Source: Acidimicrobiaceae bacterium (GTDB taxonomy: Bacteria; Actinomycetota; Acidimicrobiia; Acidimicrobiales; Microtrichaceae). Taken from it: DNA of 5,393 bases. The notes below the pieces were generated by a model. The model saw only the letters and a list, made by a program, of their open reading frames with translations. It ran no database searches and was not told where the DNA came from. Positions 1 to 5,379 of the stretch are shown here, piece after piece. The stretch's first letter is position 1. Each line of letters starts with the position of its first letter. Both the position numbers and the translations under genes were made by a program. The stretch spans positions 3,972 to 9,364 of the forward strand of contig DORQ01000180.1 in NCBI GenBank assembly GCA_003514205.1. Reading direction: 5' to 3'.

Positions 1-449
1 TCAACTGTTGGAGGGCTCGTGTCATTGGATCCACCCGAGACATCGATGGTTGTGGTGACGGGCAGCGGCGAGTAGCCACCGACATCCTCGACATTGAACT
101 TCACTGTCCAGGTTCCGTTCGTCATGTAGGTAGGCGCATTGCACGTCACGTTGAGTGTCGCTCCGGTGCCCTGGTGTGTGATGAACCAGTTGTCGCACCG
201 GTTGCTGTACATGCGGTTTCCATCACGACCGAAGAGCGCCGGAGGAGTCGCGTTGTTGATGCCTTCATCATCTTGAACCACGACATCGATCCGAAACTGG
301 TTGCCAGCAAGTACAGGCGATGTTGTTGAGACTGAGACGAGAGTCGGTGGGAGGTACCCCGACGGAGGCGGAGGCTGTTCCGCCGGACAGCCTCCAAGAA
401 CGGCTAAGGCAATCAACGTCAATACCGCTGCTACCCGATGTGTCCCCAT
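1..449 (-). CDS. Exported lipoprotein with Ig-like domain, C-terminus cut by window edge
   Basis: Only the first 149 codons are present; the gene continues past base 1. The ATG at 449 follows GAGGGG (456-461) at a 6-base gap. Residues 1-20 form a lipoprotein signal peptide: H4-R5, a hydrophobic stretch of V, L, A and I, then the lipobox L18-G19-G20-C21. Cys21 should therefore be lipidated and anchor the protein on the outer face of the membrane. A Pro-rich tether (P26-P29, P34-P35) leads into about 100 residues of alternating hydrophobic and polar strands ending in GTWTVKFNVEDVGGYSPLPV, which resembles a bacterial Ig-like or other beta-sandwich domain. Cys85 and Cys103 could form a disulfide. 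The last residues, SPPTV, echo PPTLVSV at the start of the first domain (34-40), so a second repeat may begin at the edge. The function is unknown; binding or cell-surface display is only inferred. It is divergent from the patatin gene. Confidence 0.82.
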   Translation of the reverse strand, partial: MGTHRVAAVLTLIALAVLGGCPAEQPPPPSGYLPPTLVSVSTTSPVLAGNQFRIDVVVQDDEGINNATPPALFGRDGNRMYSNRCDNWFITHQGTGATLNVTCNAPTYMTNGTWTVKFNVEDVGGYSPLPVTTTIDVSGGSNDTSPPTV

Positions 450-483
450 ACCGATCCCCTCATTTCGACGGATGCCTATCGGC

Positions 484-512
484 AGCCTAGGCCGCGATCG
501 ATGCCACGTGAA
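484..512 (-). promoter_or_regulatory. Possible promoter of the Ig-like lipoprotein gene
   Basis: On the minus strand TTCACG (512-507) and TAGGCT (489-484) are separated by 17 bases and match the -35 and -10 consensus moderately. The expected start near 477 would give a leader of about 28 bases holding the GAGGGG ribosome site. The -35 half overlaps the palindrome CACGTG (505-510) and the -10 overlaps the palindrome GCCTAGGC (485-492). This rests on sequence resemblance only. Confidence 0.3.
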
Positions 513-530
513 CTGGGTTCTTGACCCCAG
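513..530. repeat. Inverted repeat in the divergent lipoprotein/patatin control region
   Basis: CTGGG (513-517) and CCCAG (526-530) can pair around an 8-base loop, and a further T-A pair is possible if one C is bulged out. It lies directly upstream of the proposed -35 of the lipoprotein gene. It could be an operator or simply chance; there is no T-tract to make it a terminator. Confidence 0.3.
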
Positions 531-624
531 CTCAACAGAAGTAGGCAATGCAGCGCGGCAAGAGTTCGCGATCCTCAACGTGCCGTCCACAACAAGGGCG
601 TGGGAATCTCACCTCGTACAGCGA

Positions 625-653
625 GTGACCACTTGAAACTCATCATCTACAGT
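625..653 (+). promoter_or_regulatory. Possible promoter of the patatin-like hydrolase gene
   Basis: GTGACC (625-630) and TACAGT (648-653) are 17 bases apart. The -10 fits TANNNT and the -35 matches TTGACA at four of six positions. The predicted start near 660 leaves a leader of about 23 bases that contains the AGGGAAGGG ribosome site. An imperfect hairpin (CACCTCG 610-616 with CGAGTG 622-627) overlaps the -35 and might be a regulator site. There is no experimental support. Confidence 0.33.
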
Positions 654-667
654 TGTTCAACCGAAAC

Positions 668-676
668 AGGGAAGGG
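668..676 (+). promoter_or_regulatory. Ribosome binding site that fixes the patatin start
   Basis: AGGGAAGGG sits 6 bases before the ATG at 683. An in-frame TTG at 653 lies upstream of this purine block. Using it would place the ribosome site inside the coding region and add a polar decapeptide-like tail that the patatin fold does not need, so 683 is preferred. Confidence 0.75.
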
Positions 677-682
677 CCCACC

Positions 683-1615
683 ATGAATGACGCCGCAGTA
701 GTTGATCACTCAAACTCGAAGAAACGTGCTGTTGTTCTCGGGGGTGGCGGCCCAGTTGGCGTGGCCTGGGAACTGGGCCTCGCTGCGGGCCTCGCTTCGG
801 GTGGCATCGACCTCGCCGACGCAGACCTCATCGTCGGCACCTCTGCTGGCTCGATTGCCGGAGCGATGCTCGCCGGCGGAGACGATCCAGCCCAACTGTC
901 GAGCGACATCGAATCCATCTTTCAAAACAGTGCAGGGTCTTCCGGGGCGACCGAGGTCTCCCAATCGGGCTTGGCTGGATTCATGGAGATGATCTTCGAC
1001 AGTGGACAGCTCGCTGCCGATCCAGTTGCCGCCGCTGCACATCTCAACAAGATCGGACAGTACGCCCTCGACGCATCAACCATCGCCGAGGAGGCATTCG
1101 TCAACGCGCTCGCCTCAGTGTTTGCTGGCCGTGAATGGCCCGAGGGCTTTGTCTGCACCGCAATTGATACCGCGAACGGTGAGTTCCAGCCGTGGGACTC
1201 ATCGAGCAACGTGGCCCTCGAACGGGCGATTGCGTCCAGTTGCAGCGTCCCTGGCGTGTACCCGCCCATCACGATCAACGGTCGCCGGTTCATGGATGGC
1301 GGGGCCCGGTCAGGACTCAACGCCGATCTCGCCTCTGGATACGACACAGTGGTCGTGGTCTCAGTCACCCTCTTGGAGCTTCCACCAGGCCTGGAAGATG
1401 AGCGAATCGGCAGCTACCTTGCCAAAGAGCGAGCCGTTGTTGAGGCGCTCAATGCCAGTGGATCCAAGGTGGAACTCATCGTTCCCGATATGGAGTTCCT
1501 CATGATCAGCGGGATGGGCTTGAACCTGATGGACTTCACCGCGATTGTCGCGAGCGCCGAGGCCGGGCAGAAGCTCGGCAAAGCTGAGGCAGAGCGCATC
1601 GCCGCAATCTGGTAG
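683..1615 (+). CDS. Patatin-like phospholipase / serine hydrolase
   Basis: This is a 310-residue cytoplasmic protein of the bacterial patatin (RssA-like) family, which hydrolyses acyl esters with a Ser-Asp dyad. Three signatures are visible in order. The Gly-rich oxyanion-hole loop GGGGPVG (20-26) follows the first strand RAVVL. The nucleophile elbow is G52-T53-S54-A55-G56, with Ser54 as nucleophile. The catalytic Asp205 sits in FMDGG (203-207), preceded by the family-typical stretch AIASSCSVPGVYPPI (182-196). No signal peptide or membrane segment is seen, and the length is normal for single-domain bacterial members. The start is set by the AGGGAAGGG site. The gene is monocistronic here: divergent from the lipoprotein gene and convergent with the nitroreductase-family gene 54 bases downstream. 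The family covers phospholipases, lysophospholipases and general esterases, so the substrate cannot be read from sequence. A lactone or ester made by the nearby monooxygenase is a guess. Confidence 0.92.
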   Translation: MNDAAVVDHSNSKKRAVVLGGGGPVGVAWELGLAAGLASGGIDLADADLIVGTSAGSIAGAMLAGGDDPAQLSSDIESIFQNSAGSSGATEVSQSGLAGFMEMIFDSGQLAADPVAAAAHLNKIGQYALDASTIAEEAFVNALASVFAGREWPEGFVCTAIDTANGEFQPWDSSSNVALERAIASSCSVPGVYPPITINGRRFMDGGARSGLNADLASGYDTVVVVSVTLLELPPGLEDERIGSYLAKERAVVEALNASGSKVELIVPDMEFLMISGMGLNLMDFTAIVASAEAGQKLGKAEAERIAAIW

Positions 1616-1684
1616 CGCGCAAGAACGGGTTCCGGGTGGCAGGCGACCGGTAGCGCGCCGAAGCGGGTTCTAGCTGGCAGGCGA
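1613..1684. repeat. Imperfect 34-bp direct repeat spanning both convergent stop codons
   Basis: Copy 1 is 1613-1646 and copy 2 is 1651-1684, separated by CCGG. They align without gaps at 27 of 34 positions: both open with TAGCGCGC, share CGGGTTC in the middle and end with TGGCAGGCGA. Copy 1 begins exactly with the TAG stop of the patatin gene. Copy 2 contains the TAG stop of the minus-strand nitroreductase gene (1672-1670) and its last four codons (Ser-Pro-Ala-Ser). Only short hairpins form, among them a 3-bp stem closing a UUCG loop on the minus transcript, and there are no T-tracts, so a standard terminator is not supported. A local tandem duplication or a small extragenic repeat family are the likely readings. 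Confidence 0.7.
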
Positions 1685-2281
1685 GAAGTCAGGCTCAACG
1701 GTCCTGGTTCGCTTCAACTCCCAGAACCCCTCCACTGTTGCGGCCAGGCTGATGCCATCCCACAGGCGAAGGCCCTCATCGAGAGCGAGCCGGCGGCTGA
1801 TGACTGGCCCGAAGAAACCCACTCGCTTTCCCGCCTGGTCCTTAAAGGCCAGAATCGGCGTTCCGACATCTTCTCCGGTGAGCCCGAGGCCGTCCGCCAT
1901 CGACTCACGAATCGCCACATCCCAGGACTCATCCTCGAAGGCGTGGGCATATGACGAGTCGAGTCCCGCTTCCGAAAGGAGGTCGGCTGGTGCCGTGGTC
2001 AGGTCGCCCTCATGATGAATGCGCTGTCCGAAGACTGTGTACAGCCGGCCGAGTGGAGCGTCACCCTCCACTGAACGCACTGCCTCCATGACGCGGAGCA
2101 GACCGTGGGTGTAGCTCACTGCCTCGAAATACGGTGACGAGGAGTCAAGATCGTTCTTGAATTTCAGGCTGATCGGCCGCCACACCACATCGAGGTCACG
2201 CTCGGGTGCAATGTCCTCGATCCATCGCGAGGTCAACCAACACCACGGGCATGCGGGATCAATCCAAAATTCGAGCTTCAC
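1670..2281 (-). CDS. DsbA-family mycothiol-dependent nitroreductase (Rv2466c-like)
   Basis: This is a 203-residue cytoplasmic thioredoxin-fold enzyme. The CPWC motif (Cys11-Pro-Trp-Cys14) in FWIDPACPWCWLTSRW follows the first strand. A helical insertion holds RLYTVFGQRIHHEGD (79-93), and GEDVGTP (136-142) supplies the cis-proline Pro142. The C-terminal signature FFGPVISR...LWD...FWELKRTRT matches, from memory, Mycobacterium tuberculosis Rv2466c, which is 207 residues long. Members of that family take electrons from mycothiol and reduce nitro compounds and oxidised thiols; Cys11 would attack first. The start is GTG at 2281, 5 bases after GGAGG (2287-2291). The frame stays open upstream to 2503, but that extension lacks a fold and runs into the monooxygenase gene. 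The final Ser-Pro-Ala-Ser is encoded by the 34-bp repeat. The gene is divergent from the monooxygenase, so co-regulation through the 136-base gap is possible. The exact substrate is unknown. Confidence 0.9.
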   Translation of the reverse strand: MKLEFWIDPACPWCWLTSRWIEDIAPERDLDVVWRPISLKFKNDLDSSSPYFEAVSYTHGLLRVMEAVRSVEGDAPLGRLYTVFGQRIHHEGDLTTAPADLLSEAGLDSSYAHAFEDESWDVAIRESMADGLGLTGEDVGTPILAFKDQAGKRVGFFGPVISRRLALDEGLRLWDGISLAATVEGFWELKRTRTVEPDFSPAS

Positions 2282-2286
2282 TGCAT

Positions 2287-2291
2287 CCTCC
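2287..2291 (-). promoter_or_regulatory. Ribosome binding site that fixes the nitroreductase-family GTG start
   Basis: GGAGG on the minus strand is followed by ATGCA and then GTG at 2281. This start puts the CPWC motif at residues 11-14, right after the first strand, as expected for the family. The competing in-frame GTG at 2293 lies upstream of this site, and an ATG at 2286 is out of frame. Confidence 0.78.
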
Positions 2292-2384
2292 ACAGATTCT
2301 GGCCGACGCAGTTTGAATCCGGCGCGACCGCTTCTGGAGTAAACCAGCAGATTCTTCCCCCTATTCCGGAGCGCCACAGATAGG
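2290..2384. repeat. Three CAGAT boxes in the divergent nitroreductase/monooxygenase region
   Basis: Related 11-mers occur at 2290-2300 (CCACAGATTCT), 2345-2355 (CAGCAGATTCT) and 2374-2384 (CCACAGATAGG). Boxes 1 and 2 share CAGATTCT and boxes 1 and 3 share CCACAGAT. All point the same way in the 136-base gap between two divergent starts. They may be sites for one regulator of both genes, but matches this short can arise by chance. I found no convincing -35/-10 pair for either gene in this gap. Confidence 0.3.
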
Positions 2385-2407
2385 CGGAGTTGAGCGGATG
2401 GTGAAAT

Positions 2408-2414
2408 GAGGGAG
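2408..2414 (+). promoter_or_regulatory. Ribosome binding site of the monooxygenase
   Basis: GAGGGAG lies just before a cluster of in-frame ATGs at 2406, 2418 and 2427. It overlaps the first ATG, so that one cannot use it. Its GAGGG core ends 5 bases before the ATG at 2418, and it is rather far (12 bases or more) from 2427. I therefore take 2418; the N-terminus is uncertain by three or four residues. Confidence 0.55.
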
Positions 2415-2417
2415 AAG

Positions 2418-4280
2418 ATGGCGGCCATGGCGACACTCAACCGCGACGAACTGATCGCAAAGTACCGAGCGGAGCGGGACAAGCGACTCCGCCCTGACGG
2501 CAACGAGCAGTACGTTGCCCCTTCAGGACGCTTCGCTCATTTCCTCCTCGATCCCTACGTTGAGCCCATCGATCGTGATCCGGTCTGTGACGAGGTCACC
2601 GTTGCACTGATTGGCGGGGGATTTGCCGGTCTGGTGACCGGGGCAAAGCTGCGCCAGGCCGGCGTGACCGATCTCCGCATCATCGAGGGAGGTGGAGACG
2701 TCGGAGGTGCCTGGTACTGGAATCGATACCCAGGAGCGATGTGCGACACAGCCGCCATGATCTATCTTCCGCTACTGGAGGAAACCGGGCATCGCCCGTC
2801 ACAGAAGTACGTATTCGCACCTGAGATTTTCGAACACGCGCAGCGCATCGCCACCACATTTGACCTGTACGACAACGCGTTGTTCTCCACCCAGGTGACT
2901 GGCCTGACCTGGGATGATGGGCTCGCTCGCTGGATAATCTCCACGGATCGGGGCGATGAAATCAGGGCCAAGTTCGTCGCCATGGGCACTGGCCCACTGC
3001 ACCGACCAAAGCTCCCAGGGATCCCAGGAATAGAGAGCTTTAACGGCCACTGCTTTCACACCAGTCGTTGGGATTATGGCTACACCGGGGGCAGCCCCGC
3101 GACCGCAGCGCTCACCAAACTCAGCGACAAACGAGTCGGGATCATCGGCACTGGAGCAACTGCGGTCCAGTGCATTCCTCACCTTGCTCGCGACGCCGAG
3201 GAATTGTTCGTGTTCCAGCGCACTCCATCCTCAGTCGATGTCCGGAACAATCATGTGATCGACCCCGAGTGGTTCGCCAACCTCGAACCCGGGTGGCAGC
3301 GCGCGTGGCTCATGAACTTCGCCACGCTGCAAACCGGAGGATTCGCCGACGAGGATCTCGTTCAAGATGGTTGGACCGACATCTCGCAGCGGATTCGTGA
3401 CCGAGTCGTCGCGGCGTTGGGCGAGCCCGGCGCCGAATTCACCCCCGCCATGGTGCAACGCGCCTACGAGGACAGCGACGACGAGAAGATGAGCGAGATC
3501 CGAGCGCGTATCGACGAGATTGTGAACGATCCCAAGACGGCCGAAGCTCTGAAGCCGTGGTATCGCCAACTGTGCAAGCGCCCGTGCTTTCACGACGAGT
3601 ACCTCCAGGCATTTAACGAACCTGGTGCTCACCTCATCGATACCAACGGATTGGGCGTGGAGCGTATCGACGAGACCGGAGTCTGGGTGGCCGGCGTTCA
3701 CTATGACCTCGACTGCCTCATCTTCGCTTCAGGGTTTGAGGTGGGCACCGACCTCGCCCGACGTGCCAGCTACGAGACTGTTGGACGCAACGGTCAGACG
3801 CTCACCGAACATTGGGCCGAAGGCATGTCGACGCTGCACGGCATCCACGTGAACGGATTCCCCAACCTATTCATTCTGGGAATCACCCACGGAGCGAACC
3901 TCATCTCCAACATCACGCACAATCTGGTTGAGGCGGGCGCCACCATCGCAGCCATCGTGGAACACGCGCTCGCAAGCATTGAGGAGGGCGCTTCCACAAC
4001 CCCTGTCACCGTGGAGGTGACACCCGAGGCCGAGCAAGAATGGGTGGCACTACTTGAGAGTTCCTCCGGATCCTTCCTTGGCAACCCAGATTGCACACCC
4101 GGCTATTACAACAACGAAGGTCGACCTATTGGTCGCCGCGAACGACTCAATGCCAGCGGGTATCCACTTGGGCCAGTCGCGTACTTTGAGTACATCGACC
4201 GCTGGAGATCCTCAGGGTTGTTTGCGGGGCTTCAGTTCCAGCCTGAGGATGCTGGCCAGGAGCAAGCTCCGCGCTCATGA
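2418..4280 (+). CDS. Type I Baeyer-Villiger monooxygenase (FAD/NADPH), CPDMO-like
   Basis: This is a 620-residue soluble flavoenzyme that inserts one oxygen of O2 beside a ketone, giving an ester or lactone at the cost of NADPH. An N-terminal extension with KYRAERDKRLRPDGNEQY (15-32) precedes the FAD Rossmann motif G66-x-G68-x-x-G71 and ribose-binding Glu90. The second fingerprint GGAWYWNRYPGAMCD spans 96-110. The diagnostic Baeyer-Villiger motif F208-x-G210-x-x-x-H214-x-x-x-W218-D219 is complete. The NADPH site G244-x-G246-x-x-A249 with Arg268-Thr269 follows. Lys387-Arg388 aligns with the catalytic Lys-Arg of phenylacetone monooxygenase, and ASGFE (437-441) is the late FAD motif. The length, the extension and CTPGYYNNEG (559-568) match the 600-residue group of cyclopentadecanone, cyclododecanone and pentalenolactone-pathway enzymes, suggesting a bulky or large-ring ketone. 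No key residue is missing. The start is 2418, with 2406 and 2427 as alternatives. It is divergent from the nitroreductase-family gene and convergent with the last gene. Confidence 0.93.
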   Translation: MAAMATLNRDELIAKYRAERDKRLRPDGNEQYVAPSGRFAHFLLDPYVEPIDRDPVCDEVTVALIGGGFAGLVTGAKLRQAGVTDLRIIEGGGDVGGAWYWNRYPGAMCDTAAMIYLPLLEETGHRPSQKYVFAPEIFEHAQRIATTFDLYDNALFSTQVTGLTWDDGLARWIISTDRGDEIRAKFVAMGTGPLHRPKLPGIPGIESFNGHCFHTSRWDYGYTGGSPATAALTKLSDKRVGIIGTGATAVQCIPHLARDAEELFVFQRTPSSVDVRNNHVIDPEWFANLEPGWQRAWLMNFATLQTGGFADEDLVQDGWTDISQRIRDRVVAALGEPGAEFTPAMVQRAYEDSDDEKMSEIRARIDEIVNDPKTAEALKPWYRQLCKRPCFHDEYLQAFNEPGAHLIDTNGLGVERIDETGVWVAGVHYDLDCLIFASGFEVGTDLARRASYETVGRNGQTLTEHWAEGMSTLHGIHVNGFPNLFILGITHGANLISNITHNLVEAGATIAAIVEHALASIEEGASTTPVTVEVTPEAEQEWVALLESSSGSFLGNPDCTPGYYNNEGRPIGRRERLNASGYPLGPVAYFEYIDRWRSSGLFAGLQFQPEDAGQEQAPRS

Positions 4281-4329
4281 TGGGCGCCGTCGATGAGAAG
4301 GCGGAGAGTTACCAGTGGCCGGGAAGTAG
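4281..4329. other. Short convergent junction without a clear terminator
   Basis: The 49 bases separate the monooxygenase stop (TGA, 4278-4280) from the stop of the minus-strand lipoprotein. Two weak hairpins straddle the stops: CTCAT (4274-4278) with ATGAG (4293-4297), and GAAGTG (4334-4339) with CACTTC (4349-4354). Neither has a U-tract. I see no other feature. Confidence 0.5.
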
Positions 4330-5367
4330 CTAGGAAGTGATGGCGTTCCACTTCATGTTGACCACCACCGGCTCGTGGTCACTGAGATCTATTCCTGACG
4401 GGTCCCTAAACGATGCAGTTGGAACGTCGTAGCTTGTGGCCTGCAATTCAACGGCCTGACTTGATCGGTAGGCGATCTTGTCGATTCGGCTCGTCTCAGC
4501 ACAATCGGTTGCTGCACATGCATCGGTGAGATCCGAGTCCGCCAATAGGCTCGCCCACAACTGGGTGTCTGCGTCACCATTCGCATCAGGATGATCGCTC
4601 TCGGTATGCAGATTCGTGTCGCCGCCAACGACGATCGCCCGACCTACGCTGTGCTGAGCAATGAATCTGCTGAGCTGGGCAACGTTGTCCGCCTGCAGCT
4701 GTTGGTCGGCGTCGGTTCCACCTGCCTCCATGTGAAGTGTGTACACATCAATCTCGAGGCCGGGCGACAGAGTGAGTGTGACAACAGCGAATCCCTTCAT
4801 TGCGAGACAGTCCCCTGCTCCGCCATCGCTGGTATCAATTCCCCCAAAGCAACTGGTCCACGGGTGGCGTTGTTCATCAGTGAACGAGAACCTCGACATG
4901 ATTCCCTGACCGTCGCCAATCAGCGGCATGGGCCGTTGCGACATATCGAGATCAACCGCTTCTGGCCCAGGATGTTGGGCCGTCTCGAACGGATGAGTCG
5001 CGTTCGCACGGAGTCGCTCGTGATAGTTGACGAAATCAAACTTGCCCGCCAAGTCTCCCCACCAATCGAAGTCTTCCTGAGTCAGGACAACGTCATATTG
5101 ATCGAGCAGAGGGCTGATGAGCGGTATATGTTCAGCTGGATTTTCCTTGGAGATTTCGGCAGGAAGCCCGGCGACGTTGTAGGTCAAGATGCTGAACGAA
5201 CCCTCGGGACCCGTTGGCTTCTTGCCGGCAGCAGGCCTCGATGTCTTGTCGGTTGGCTTGCTATCAGCCCCAGATTCGTTTCCTGCCGAGCATCCCACCG
5301 ATGTGAGCACGCAGGCCGTGACAGCAATGCAAAGGAGGCGGGGTCGAATGAAGCGAGTGTGAAGCAT
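4330..5367 (-). CDS. Exported lipoprotein with endonuclease/exonuclease/phosphatase (EEP) domain
   Basis: This 345-residue protein begins with a signal peptide (Arg5, Arg8, Arg10, then a hydrophobic core 11-21) ending in S23-V24-G25-C26. Cys26 is the likely lipidated residue, although Ser at -3 is less usual than Leu. A Ser/Lys/Pro/Gly-rich tether (27-56) leads to an EEP metallohydrolase fold with its motifs in order: LTYNVAGL with Asn64, QED with metal-binding Glu98, LHMEAG with His212, GGDTN with Asp250 and Asn252, RIDKI with Asp296, and SDHEP with Asp330 and His331. These are the Mg2+-binding and catalytic residues of phosphodiesterases and phosphatases such as DNase I and sphingomyelinase C. 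Pairs Cys173/Cys187 and Cys284/Cys289 could be disulfides, as fits an exported protein. It should cleave a phosphoester outside the membrane, but DNA, phospholipid and inositol phosphate cannot be told apart. The ATG has no Shine-Dalgarno site; leaderless translation is likely. No in-frame ATG, GTG or TTG start candidate lies between it and the signal-peptide core. Confidence 0.9.
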   Translation of the reverse strand: MLHTRFIRPRLLCIAVTACVLTSVGCSAGNESGADSKPTDKTSRPAAGKKPTGPEGSFSILTYNVAGLPAEISKENPAEHIPLISPLLDQYDVVLTQEDFDWWGDLAGKFDFVNYHERLRANATHPFETAQHPGPEAVDLDMSQRPMPLIGDGQGIMSRFSFTDEQRHPWTSCFGGIDTSDGGAGDCLAMKGFAVVTLTLSPGLEIDVYTLHMEAGGTDADQQLQADNVAQLSRFIAQHSVGRAIVVGGDTNLHTESDHPDANGDADTQLWASLLADSDLTDACAATDCAETSRIDKIAYRSSQAVELQATSYDVPTASFRDPSGIDLSDHEPVVVNMKWNAITS

Positions 5368-5373
5368 CGAAGG

Positions 5374-5379
5374 ATCGTA
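5374..5379 (-). promoter_or_regulatory. -10 element of a probable leaderless promoter for the EEP lipoprotein
   Basis: TACGAT on the minus strand fits TANNNT and ends 6 bases before the ATG at 5367, so transcription would begin at or next to the A of the start codon. No purine-rich ribosome site lies within 12 bases of the ATG. Leaderless mRNAs are common in actinobacteria. The -35 would fall just beyond the right edge and cannot be checked. Confidence 0.5.

Noticed and set aside
146..397. Open frame of 83 codons on the minus strand inside the lipoprotein gene
   Set aside because: It is a different frame of the same strand; the frame starting at 449 has a ribosome site, signal peptide and lipobox, so this one is a shadow.
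301..636. Open frame of 111 codons on the plus strand across the lipoprotein start and intergenic region
   Set aside because: It is antisense to the well-supported lipoprotein signal peptide for much of its length, has no recognisable motif and no ribosome site.
633..638. TTGAAA as a -35 for the patatin gene
   Set aside because: No acceptable -10 lies 16-18 bases downstream; TACAGT at 648 is only 9 bases away.
653..682. TTG start extending the patatin protein by ten residues
   Set aside because: The AGGGAAGGG ribosome site would lie inside the coding region; the ATG at 683 is ideally spaced from it.
2282..2503. 74-residue N-terminal extension of the nitroreductase-family protein
   Set aside because: The extension overlaps the monooxygenase gene on the other strand, has no family match, and the GTG at 2281 has a GGAGG site and gives the normal family length.
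2799..3182. Antisense open frame of 127 codons within the monooxygenase gene
   Set aside because: It lies opposite the NADPH and fingerprint region of a fully intact enzyme and shows no recognisable protein features.
3231..3701. Antisense open frame of 156 codons within the monooxygenase gene
   Set aside because: GC-rich coding DNA commonly leaves long antisense frames open; no motif or ribosome site supports it.
4274..4354. Hairpins CTCAT/ATGAG and GAAGTG/CACTTC as terminators of the convergent pair
   Set aside because: The stems are only 5-6 bp, the loops are 9-14 bases, and no U-tract follows on either strand.
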